Source: an uncultured Clostridia bacterium
GTDB lineage: Bacteria > Bacillota > Clostridia > TANB77 > CAG-508
Direction: 5' to 3'
NCBI GenBank assembly: GCA_944393305.1
Contig: CALXZS010000009.1
Coordinates: 1 to 16,375 of the forward strand
DNA length: 16,375 nt
The first letter of the stretch is position 1. Every line of letters begins with the position of its first letter. The translations under genes were made by a program, and so were the position numbers. Shown piece after piece: positions 1 through 6,501 of this stretch. Below the pieces are notes generated by a model. The model did no database searches. It had not been told where the DNA came from and was given only the letters and a program-made list of their open reading frames with translations.

Positions 1-109
1 AAAAAAAAAAATGAAGGAAAAGTACTGATGAAAAACGCTAAAAGCCTTGGGGCTGTATATATATATATATATCGTAGGGTTTAACAAGACGATTTTATGT
101 AAACATAGG
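1..109 (+). promoter_or_regulatory. Unidentified structured leader candidate, no gene seen
   Basis: This stretch has no convincing ORF. It runs directly into a strong rho-independent terminator, which is the layout of a riboswitch expression platform. It contains GGAAAAGUACUGAUGAAA near 16-34, a short G/C-rich arm near 37-56, a (TA)n run at about 57-72 that could close a helix, and GUAGGGUUUAAC at about 74-86. The GGAAA/UGAUGAA pieces recall class II c-di-GMP aptamers, and c-di-GMP riboswitches are known upstream of clostridial type IV pili, but I cannot draw the full aptamer. It could equally be the 3' end of an upstream transcript. The pilin gene also appears to have its own promoter at 278-306, so any link to it is uncertain. 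Confidence 0.3.
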
Positions 110-153
110 AAGACTATGCTTTTTAGGCGTATCTAAAAGGTATGGTCTTTTTT
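110..153 (+). terminator. Rho-independent terminator
   Basis: A 16-bp stem can form between 110-125 (AAGACUAUGCUUUUUA) and 134-149 (UAAAAGGUAUGGUCUU). The pairing is complete if G-U pairs are allowed, and the loop is about 8 nt. A run of six T (148-153) follows. It either ends a transcript from outside the window or is the off-state of the leader in 1-109. Confidence 0.8.
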
Positions 154-187
154 GGCTGTTTTTGGGGACACCTCCCCAAAACAGCTA
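154..187. repeat. 31-nt palindromic element, copy 1
   Basis: The arms GCTGTTTTTGGGGA and TCCCCAAAACAGC (core 155-185) form a long hairpin around a short CACC loop. The same palindrome, differing at one position, lies at 14853-14883 inside the glmS ribozyme. The GGGGACACC core is also found in the REP-like hairpins around the transposase, which hints at a shared mobilization system (inference). It sits directly after the terminator at 110-153. Confidence 0.8.
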
Positions 188-256
188 GCTTAATTATTTT
201 GAAGACTAATTTAAGAATAAAATATGATAATTTGGAAATAATAAAATAAATAATTC

Positions 257-291
257 TTATTTTGCAATTTAAAAAGATTGCAAAATGATAA
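257..291. promoter_or_regulatory. Inverted repeat overlapping the pilin promoter
   Basis: TTATTTTGCAAT (257-268) and ATTGCAAAATGATAA (277-291) are inverted around an 8-nt spacer. The right arm includes the TTGCAA that I read as the -35 box of the pilin promoter, so a dimeric regulator bound here could block transcription. It could also be only an AT-rich hairpin. Confidence 0.4.
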
Positions 292-306
292 GTATTATGG
301 TATAAA
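278..306 (+). promoter_or_regulatory. Promoter candidate for the pilin gene
   Basis: TTGCAA (278-283) and TATAAA (301-306) are separated by 17 bp, about 40 bp upstream of the pilin ATG. This is a good sigma-A-type match. It lies downstream of the terminator at 110-153, so the pilin gene may not depend on read-through. Confidence 0.5.
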
Positions 307-347
307 ATGTTTATACACTTATGATAAGATAAGAGGAGGACAAAAGA

Positions 348-1738
348 ATGAAACAGAGTAATTTAATAATTAAAAAAGTAAAAAAGCAAACTAAGCGGAA
401 TAACTTTAATAGCATTAGTTGTAACAATAGTAGTTTTATTAATTCTATCAGCAGTAGCAATAGGGCTAAGTATAGGAGATAATGGAATAATAAAACAGGC
501 ACAAGATGCAGCAGATAGATGGAAAGAAGGTAGCCAAAAAGAACAAAATGCATTAGGAGACCTAGCTTATTTTATAAATTCAAATACTCGGAGGAGAAGA
601 AGAGCCACAGGAACAAGAACTAAATGTTACAGTGAGTCAAGCAGAAAATTCATTTACAATAAGAGTAGATATGGAAAATGAAAATTCAAATATGACATAT
701 GAATATTATGTGAATGGAGAATTAAAAGCAAGAACAAGTTCAAATGAATATACACAGGAAGTAGAATTAGAAAGTAAAGAACCATATTTACCATCTGGAT
801 TTAGACATACAACAGGAGATGTAAATAATGGTTATGTAATAAGAGATACAAGCAATGGAAATGAATTTGTATGGGTGCCAGTAGGCGGAAAAAATTATAC
901 TATATATGTAAAAGCATCAGATGGTAAAAATATAAATCTACAATCGAATGAGATAGATGTAGCAGTTTCAGAATTAACTAGAATAATAAATGGATATACT
1001 TATGACAATTGGTATGAAGAAGAAGGAGATATAAATGATAAAAAGAGTATAGCATATTTTAAAAAAAGCGTGGCAGAAAATGGCGGATTTTATATGGGAA
1101 GATATGAAATGGGAATGCCAAACCAGCAAAGTGGATTAGCATTTTCAAGAGAAGCAAGAAATATAAGAGGTGTGCCAGTATGCAAAGCAAATGAAATGCC
1201 ATGGAACTATATAGATTGGTCAACTGCAAAAGCAAATTTAGAAAGTATGTATAATGGAGAAGTACAAAGTGCAATGATGAATAGTTATGCGAGAACAACA
1301 ACATTAAATTGGTTTGTAAGTTCAGGAGCTAAAACGATAAGTGAACTTATGAACTCTTCAGCAAGTTTTGGAATCTACAATGATTCTCATATGGAATTTA
1401 AAGGAGGATATAGTAATCCAGATGGTAATGGAGGATATGTAGAAGATTATATTTCTATAATGGAGGTAAATAATATGGTGGCTAATGGTTTCTGTTTTAT
1501 AGAAACAGGAGCAAATACTAGACCAGCAAATGTAAATGCAATAAATAATATATTTGATTTAGCAGGTAATACAGCCGAATGGACAACTGAAAAAAGAAAA
1601 GACTCAGGAAATTATCGATTAAGTGGAGGATGTTGTGAGAGTTATTCTTATGCTCATCCAATAATAGACACATCACTTGAACTTTCAGGCACAATAGGCA
1701 CTGGAACTGCCTCATCTCGCCCAATTTTATATAAATAA
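348..1738 (+). CDS. Type IV pilin-like protein with SUMF1/C-lectin-like domain, in three frames
   Basis: The gene starts at ATG 348 behind AGGAGG (333-338). The frame breaks twice: segment 1 is 348-395, segment 2 is 397-588, segment 3 is 590-1738. At both joints the zero-frame codon is CGG (396-398 and 589-591), and dropping its C continues with GGA. The conceptual product has 462 residues. It has a basic leader (1-16), then Gly17 and the prepilin helix starting ITLIALVVTIVVLLIL (from 18), with GDNGIIKQAQ after it as in clostridial pseudopilins. A linker GGEEEPQEQEL follows, then an Fn3-like region (about 86-200) and a SUMF1/formylglycine-enzyme-like C-lectin fold (about 205-462). The latter has GFYMGRYE near 246, LAGNTAEW near 405 and a terminal SSRPILYK. 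The likely role is a secreted or surface pilin with a variable display domain. Without frameshifting, the first frame stops at 480-482 and the second at 679-681. It could instead be a pseudogene. Confidence 0.75.
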
Positions 1739-1742
1739 AAAT

Positions 1743-1780
1743 AAAAACACCTTTTAGCCTAGCGGTTATAGGTGTTTTTT
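1743..1780 (+). terminator. Rho-independent terminator after the pilin gene
   Basis: AAAACACCT (1744-1752) pairs with AGGTGTTTT (from 1770), followed by a T run. It starts a few bases after the pilin stop codon, so the pilin gene is probably monocistronic and a real transcription unit. Confidence 0.85.
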
Positions 1781-1848
1781 CTCGAAAAACTTATATCAAA
1801 GGATTCTCAATTTTATACCATTTTACTACTTGGGAAAAATCGTCAATC

Positions 1849-1877
1849 TTGACAATAATGCAGTTATAATGTATAAT
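1849..1877 (+). promoter_or_regulatory. Consensus promoter for RNase J
   Basis: A perfect TTGACA (1849-1854) and a perfect TATAAT (1872-1877) are 17 bp apart. This is the best sigma-A-type promoter in the window. It leaves an untranslated leader of about 180 nt before the RNase J gene. Confidence 0.85.
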
Positions 1878-1960
1878 AATAAACAGTTGTTATCCGGTAT
1901 TGGATAAAGAAGAGATTTATTTATAATGTTTAAAGAGATGAGATTAAGTGAATAATATTT

Positions 1961-2041
1961 AGGTAGTTTGGACGCTAAAAACTATCTTTTTTGAACGTAT
2001 AATTAAATACTAATATACGCAAATTTTTCGAGAAAATTTGC
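1961..2041 (+). promoter_or_regulatory. Attenuator-like hairpins in the RNase J leader
   Basis: GGTAGTTT (1962-1969) pairs with AAACTATC (1979-1986), and six T follow directly (1987-1992). This is a terminator shape inside the leader, about 75 bp before the ORF. A second hairpin, GCAAATTTT/AAAATTTGC (2019-2041), follows and ends just before the SD. Together they suggest premature termination or RNA-level control of the ribonuclease; autoregulation is inference. Confidence 0.5.
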
Positions 2042-2067
2042 TTAAAAGGGAGGTAAGTGTAAAATTT

Positions 2068-3954
2068 ATGGAAAAAAGCACAAAGGAAATATCTACAAAA
2101 GTAGATAGCAAGATAAAAGAAAGAAAGAGAGGATATAAAAATAATTATAAAAAAGATAATGAGAAAAAAGAAAGGAGAGAAAACAAAATAATAGGAAGTA
2201 ATTTTATTGATTTAGAATTAGAAGGAAATGAAGAAAAGAAATTCAGAAAAACGTATCCAAAAAGAAATAATAAAAACAAGCTAGATTTTTCATTCAAGAA
2301 AAGCAATTTAAAAATAATAGCATTAGGTGGTTTAGACGAAATTGGAAAAAACATTACTGTTTTTGAATATGAGGATGAGATAGTATTAGTAGATTGTGGA
2401 TTAGAATTCCCAGAAGACGATATGTTGGGTGTAGACCTAGTAATACCAGATGTAACATATTTAATAAAAAATAGAGAAAAAATAAAAGGTCTAGTTATAA
2501 CACATGGTCACGAAGACCATATAGGAGCAATTCCATATGTACTAAAACAAGTAAATATGCCAATATATGCTACAAAACTTACTGCTAAATTAATAGAACA
2601 TAAATTAGAAGAACATCATTTAAGAAATAGTGTAAAAGTAAATGTAGTAAATCAAGGAGATACAGTAAATCTAGGTAAAATGAAAGTAGAATTTATTAGA
2701 AGTTCACATAGTATACCAGATGCTGTAATGCTTGCAATACATACTCCAGCAGGAACAGTTGTCCACACAGGTGACTTTAAAGTGGATTACACACCAATAG
2801 ATGGGCAAGAAATGGACTTAGGACGTCTTGCTGAAATAGGAAATAATGGAGTATTAGCACTACTTTCAGATAGTACAAACTCAGAAAGAAAAGGATATAC
2901 AATGTCTGAAAAATCAATCGGACCAGTATTTGATAACTTATTCGAAGGATGTAAAAAAAGAATAGTAGTTGCAACATTTGCATCAAATGTCCATAGAGTA
3001 CAACAAATAGTAAATTCAGCAGTTAAATTTGGTAGAAAAATAGCAGTTTCAGGAAGAAGTATGATAAATATGATAGAAGCTGCAAGAGAACTTAATTATA
3101 TAGACGCACCAGATGATTTATTTATAGATATTGATATGATAAAAAACTTTACTGATGAACAATTAGTTATAATAACAACAGGAAGCCAAGGAGAAACAAT
3201 GTCAGCTCTAACAAGAATGGCAAATGGCGAACACAAAAAAGTAACAATAACAAGTAATGATTTAGTAATAATATCAGCAAATCCAATACCAGGAAATGAA
3301 AAATCAGTATCAAAAGTAATAGACCAATTAATGAAAATAGGTTCAGAGGTTGTATATAGCGCGCTAGCAGACGTCCATGTTTCAGGACATGCTTGTCAAG
3401 AAGAACAAAAACTAATCATGGCATTAGTTAGACCAAAATACTTCATACCAGTTCATGGCGAATATAGACAATTAATGGCACATAGAGATACAGCAATAGA
3501 AATGGGAATAGCCAAAGAAAATATATTCCTTACAAACAATGGTAGAATCTTAGAACTAAACGAAAACGAAGCTAAATTTACAGGAACAGTACCAGCCGGA
3601 AGAGTAATGGTAGATGGATTAGGTGTTGGAGACGTAGGTAATATAGTATTAAGAGATAGACAACACTTGTCTCAAGATGGTTTAATTGTTATAGTAATGA
3701 CAATGGATAATCAAACAGGAGAAATAGTATCAGGACCAGATGTAATTTCAAGAGGATTCGTATATGTAAGAGAATCAGAAAATTTAATGGAAGATGTAAA
3801 ATCATTCATAAGAGAAGAAATACAAGACTTAGAAAATAGACATGTAAGAGAATGGTCAACAATAAAATCAACGCTAAAAGATGATGTAAGAGACTTCGTA
3901 TTTAATAGAACAAAAAGAAATCCGATGATTTTACCAATTATTATGGAAGTATAA
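2068..3954 (+). CDS. rnj: Ribonuclease J
   Basis: This is a 628-residue metallo-beta-lactamase/beta-CASP ribonuclease, which in Firmicutes carries out 5'-3' exonucleolytic and endonucleolytic mRNA decay and rRNA maturation in the cytoplasm. The zinc-binding motif HGHEDH is at residues 146-151 and HTGDF is near 233. Later beta-CASP features include SGHA and the PVHGEY segment (His near 463). The C-terminal domain ends in RNPMILPIIMEV, typical of the family. Canonical RNase J is about 555 residues; the excess is an N-terminal Lys/Arg-rich tail (about 1-75) that looks disordered and may bind RNA. I start at ATG 2068 behind GGGAGG (2048-2053), although the spacing of about 13 nt is long; an in-frame TTG at 2038 lacks an SD. 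Its stop codon touches the REP-like hairpin of the transposase unit. Confidence 0.95.
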   Translation: MEKSTKEISTKVDSKIKERKRGYKNNYKKDNEKKERRENKIIGSNFIDLELEGNEEKKFRKTYPKRNNKNKLDFSFKKSNLKIIALGGLDEIGKNITVFEYEDEIVLVDCGLEFPEDDMLGVDLVIPDVTYLIKNREKIKGLVITHGHEDHIGAIPYVLKQVNMPIYATKLTAKLIEHKLEEHHLRNSVKVNVVNQGDTVNLGKMKVEFIRSSHSIPDAVMLAIHTPAGTVVHTGDFKVDYTPIDGQEMDLGRLAEIGNNGVLALLSDSTNSERKGYTMSEKSIGPVFDNLFEGCKKRIVVATFASNVHRVQQIVNSAVKFGRKIAVSGRSMINMIEAARELNYIDAPDDLFIDIDMIKNFTDEQLVIITTGSQGETMSALTRMANGEHKKVTITSNDLVIISANPIPGNEKSVSKVIDQLMKIGSEVVYSALADVHVSGHACQEEQKLIMALVRPKYFIPVHGEYRQLMAHRDTAIEMGIAKENIFLTNNGRILELNENEAKFTGTVPAGRVMVDGLGVGDVGNIVLRDRQHLSQDGLIVIVMTMDNQTGEIVSGPDVISRGFVYVRESENLMEDVKSFIREEIQDLENRHVREWSTIKSTLKDDVRDFVFNRTKRNPMILPIIMEV

Positions 3955-4005
3955 CCAATGGGGACGCCTTTTTTTGGTCGAACTTCGACCAAAAGGGACA
4001 CCCTT
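3955..4005 (+). repeat. REP-like hairpin A
   Basis: It begins CCAATGGGGACGCC, has a perfect stem TTTTGGTCGAA/TTCGACCAAAA, and ends GGGACACCC. Copies at 4794-4844 and 9719-9773 are inverted relative to it. A diverged copy at 9567-9615 has the two flanks exchanged. Confidence 0.85.
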
Positions 4006-4047
4006 TAAAAATTGTATAGGGGGGCATTAAGTGAAAGGAGAAGATTT

Positions 4048-4782
4048 ATGCCTCGCTATGCAAGAAGAAAATTAAATGGAGAATATTATCATATTGTAGT
4101 TCAAGGATTGAAAAAAGAATTTATCTTTAATAGTAAGGAAGATAAACAAAAATATTTAGAAATTATAAAAAATAAGTTGTTAAAATATAAAGAAAAAATA
4201 AGAATCATAGCTTATTGCATTATGGGAAACCATGCTCATCTTCTTATTAGAACTTCGGAAACACAATATATGTCTGATTTTATGCAAAGAATTAATACTA
4301 TATATGCGAAGTATTACAATTCTAAGAATGATAGAGTAGGATATGTGTTTAAGAATAGATTTTATTCAGAACCTATAAAAAATGAATCACATTTAAAAAA
4401 TTGTATTGTATATATACACAAGAATCCAGTAAAAGCTACTATGGTGGCAAATTATAAAGAGTATAATTATTCAAGTATAAATGAGTATTTAAATGAAAGA
4501 AATATTATTTCAGAAAAAGAGTTAGAAAATATTTTTGGTGTTTCGAAAGGCAAAGCTTTTAAAGATATAATAGGATTATTGCATGATAAATATGAAGAGT
4601 ATGAATTTTTGGATGTTGATAAAAATGAAAATTTTAAACAATTTATAGAACTAAGCAAAATTATAGGAAGAACAAATGAACAAATTACGATAGAATTATC
4701 TGAAAAATATAAATTATCACAAAGAAAGATAGCAGAATTATTGAACATAAAAAGAAACCAAGTGATTAAAATTTTAAAATAA
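4048..4782 (+). CDS. REP-associated tyrosine transposase (Y1/HUH)
   Basis: The 244-residue product starts MPRYARRKLNGEYYHIV, the usual N-terminus of the transposase-17/RAYT family. The HUH metal-binding motif is in GNHAHLL (near residue 71), and the nucleophile region is the YIHKNPVKA segment (near 130), where the tyrosine would cut single-stranded DNA at a hairpin. The C-terminal third (about 165-244) ends in a helix-turn-helix-like LSQRKIAELLNIKRNQV that may recognize the REP hairpin (inference). I start at ATG 4048 because AAAGGAG lies just upstream; an in-frame TTG at 4012 has no SD. It appears intact, so the element may be active. It is flanked by the hairpins it presumably acts on, and similar hairpins occur at 9567-9773. 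Confidence 0.92.
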   Translation: MPRYARRKLNGEYYHIVVQGLKKEFIFNSKEDKQKYLEIIKNKLLKYKEKIRIIAYCIMGNHAHLLIRTSETQYMSDFMQRINTIYAKYYNSKNDRVGYVFKNRFYSEPIKNESHLKNCIVYIHKNPVKATMVANYKEYNYSSINEYLNERNIISEKELENIFGVSKGKAFKDIIGLLHDKYEEYEFLDVDKNENFKQFIELSKIIGRTNEQITIELSEKYKLSQRKIAELLNIKRNQVIKILK

Positions 4783-4793
4783 TAAAATTCCAG

Positions 4794-4844
4794 AAGGGTG
4801 TCCCTTTTGGTCGAGGTTCGACCAAAAAAAGGCGTCCCCAATGG
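4794..4844 (-). repeat. REP-like hairpin B (inverted copy)
   Basis: Read on the minus strand it starts CCATTGGGGACGCC, has the TTTTGGTCGA stem and ends GGGACACCCTT, nearly identical to hairpin A. Its right edge is 2 nt from the GGGAGG that serves gltX, so the insertion lies immediately before a ribosome binding site. Confidence 0.85.
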
Positions 4845-4858
4845 TCGGGAGGTTAATA

Positions 4859-6487
4859 ATGGATTATAAAGATTTAGCAGATGTTATTTATCCAGATGCA
4901 AAGCCAATTGAGTATTATGAAGAAAAATATGGACCAAGAGATTTACCACAAGGAGCTGAGGTTACTAGGTTTGCACCTAGTCCAACAGGGTTTGTGCATA
5001 TAGGAGGACTTTACCAATGTATAATTAATAGGGCTTTGGCTAAGCAAACAAATGGTGTTTTTTATCTAAGAATAGAAGATACTGACCAAAAAAGAAAAAT
5101 TGAAAATGGTGTTGAGCAAATTATTGAAGCTTTAGCTAAATTTGATTTTATTCCAGATGAAGGCATGATTTCTGAAAATGAGGAAAAAGGCGAGTATGGA
5201 CCATATAAGCAAAGTGAAAGAAGAGAGATTTATCATGCATATGCTAAATACCTTATAGCTCAAGGTAGAGCATATCCTTGTTTTGCGACTCCAGAAGAGA
5301 TTGAAGAAATTCGTAAGAAACAAGAAGCGGCTGGTTTAAGAACAGGTTTTTATGGAGTATGGGCTAAGTACAGAAATTTGCCAGTTGATGAAGCTATTGA
5401 AAGAATAAAAAATGGTGAAAGTTTTGTTATTAGACTTCGTTCAAATGGTAGAGAAGACAGAAAGATCAAGGTTAAAGATGGAGTAAGAGGTCACATAGAA
5501 TTTCCGGAAAATGATCAGGATGCAGTTTTAATTAAGGCTGACGGACTTCCAGTTTATCACTTTGCTCATATTGTTGATGACCATTTAATGAAAACTACTT
5601 TAGTTGTTCGTGGAGAAGAGTGGATTTCTTCTACACCACTTCATATTGAAATATTTAATGCTTTTGGGTTTAAACCACCAAAATATGCTCAAGTTCCAAG
5701 CATTTTAAAAGAAGAAGATGGAAAGAAAAGAAAAATTAGTAAAAGAAAAGACCCAGAAGCAGCAGTTGACTATTATCATAAAGAAGGTATTCCAAGTGAT
5801 GCGGTTAACGAGTATTTAATGAATATTATTAATTCAGGTTTCGAAGGATGGAGAAGAGCCAATCCAGACAAGCTAATGGCAGATTTTAAACTTGAATTAT
5901 CTAAGATGGGAGTTAGTGGAGCCGTATTTGATATGGTAAAACTTTTAGATGTATCTAAAAATATTATTGCTAGATATTCTGCAAAAGAAGTTTACGATTT
6001 TGCAAACGCTTGGGCAAAACAATATGATGAAGAATTAGCTAAAATATTGGAAGATGAGGAATACTCATTAAAAGTATTTGGAATAGAAAGAGAAAATTCG
6101 AAGAAACCTAGAAAAGATTTATCTAAATGGTCAGAAGTTAAAAACAACATTATTTATATGTATGAAAGACCAAAGTCTTATGATTTTGACAAAATTTCTA
6201 GCGAAGATGCTAAAAAAGTCATTACAGAATATTTGAAAGTTTATAATTATGATGATGATAAACAAACTTGGTTTGATAAAATAAAAGATGTGGCTGAAAA
6301 ATTAGGATATGCTAGAGAAGTAAAAGAATATAAGCAAAATCCTGAAAATTGGCCAGGACATGTAGGAGATGTAAGTACAGTTATAAGGGTTGCATTAACA
6401 GGAAGAAAAAATACTCCAGATATGTATGAAATTATGCAAGTTTTAGGAAATGAAGAAGTACAAGAAAGACTTAAAAAACTTGTATAG
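4859..6487 (+). CDS. gltX: Glutamate--tRNA ligase
   Basis: This 542-residue class I aminoacyl-tRNA synthetase charges tRNA-Glu (and possibly tRNA-Gln, if an amidotransferase exists elsewhere). The signature HIGH-type motif is HIGG (residues 47-50) in FAPSPTGFVHIGG; the KMSKS counterpart is ISKRK (293-297). LRIEDTDQ and YHFAHIVDDHLM match the catalytic core. The C-terminal 200 residues form the anticodon-binding helical region. The start is ATG 4859 with GGGAGG at 4847-4852; an in-frame ATG at 4841 lies inside the hairpin and would put the SD in the coding sequence. No promoter is obvious between the transposase and this gene, so it may be read through from upstream. A protein of unknown function follows after 14 nt. 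Confidence 0.95.
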   Translation: MDYKDLADVIYPDAKPIEYYEEKYGPRDLPQGAEVTRFAPSPTGFVHIGGLYQCIINRALAKQTNGVFYLRIEDTDQKRKIENGVEQIIEALAKFDFIPDEGMISENEEKGEYGPYKQSERREIYHAYAKYLIAQGRAYPCFATPEEIEEIRKKQEAAGLRTGFYGVWAKYRNLPVDEAIERIKNGESFVIRLRSNGREDRKIKVKDGVRGHIEFPENDQDAVLIKADGLPVYHFAHIVDDHLMKTTLVVRGEEWISSTPLHIEIFNAFGFKPPKYAQVPSILKEEDGKKRKISKRKDPEAAVDYYHKEGIPSDAVNEYLMNIINSGFEGWRRANPDKLMADFKLELSKMGVSGAVFDMVKLLDVSKNIIARYSAKEVYDFANAWAKQYDEELAKILEDEEYSLKVFGIERENSKKPRKDLSKWSEVKNNIIYMYERPKSYDFDKISSEDAKKVITEYLKVYNYDDDKQTWFDKIKDVAEKLGYAREVKEYKQNPENWPGHVGDVSTVIRVALTGRKNTPDMYEIMQVLGNEEVQERLKKLV

Positions 6488-6501
6488 AAAGGAAAATAAA
6501 A

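Larger units (their letters stand above)
3955..4844 (+). mobile_element. RAYT/Y1-transposase unit with inverted REP-like ends
   Basis: A HUH/Y1 transposase gene (4048-4782) is bounded by two 51-nt hairpin elements in opposite orientation (3955-4005 and 4794-4844) that differ at about two positions. Such symmetric hairpins beside a single TnpA_REP-type gene fit a RAYT 'REPtron'. The unit sits tightly between rnj and gltX: its left end follows the rnj stop directly and its right end abuts the gltX SD. I see no target-site duplication, as expected for HUH transposition. Confidence 0.75.

Noticed and set aside
56..72. (TA)n run as a microsatellite or CRISPR-like repeat
   Set aside because: It is a single simple tract, with no spacers or repeat units.
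1..109. Firm call of a c-di-GMP riboswitch
   Set aside because: The class I core (GGCAAAC...GGACGCAAAGC) is absent, and only fragments of class II resemble the sequence; kept as an unidentified leader.
1000..1738. Diversity-generating retroelement target in the C-lectin-like pilin domain
   Set aside because: No reverse transcriptase, template repeat or accessory gene is visible in the window.
348..1738. Universal claim that CGG is unassigned or always shifts in this organism
   Set aside because: The CGG at 15968 appears to be read in frame in a plausible gene, and the window is too small to judge genetic code use.
2038..2067. TTG start for RNase J
   Set aside because: It has no upstream SD and would place GGGAGG inside the coding region; ATG 2068 is preferred despite the long spacing.
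4467..4841. 124-codon minus-strand ORF opposite the transposase
   Set aside because: It is antisense to a well-supported gene, has no SD and no recognizable domain; a shadow of AT-rich coding DNA.
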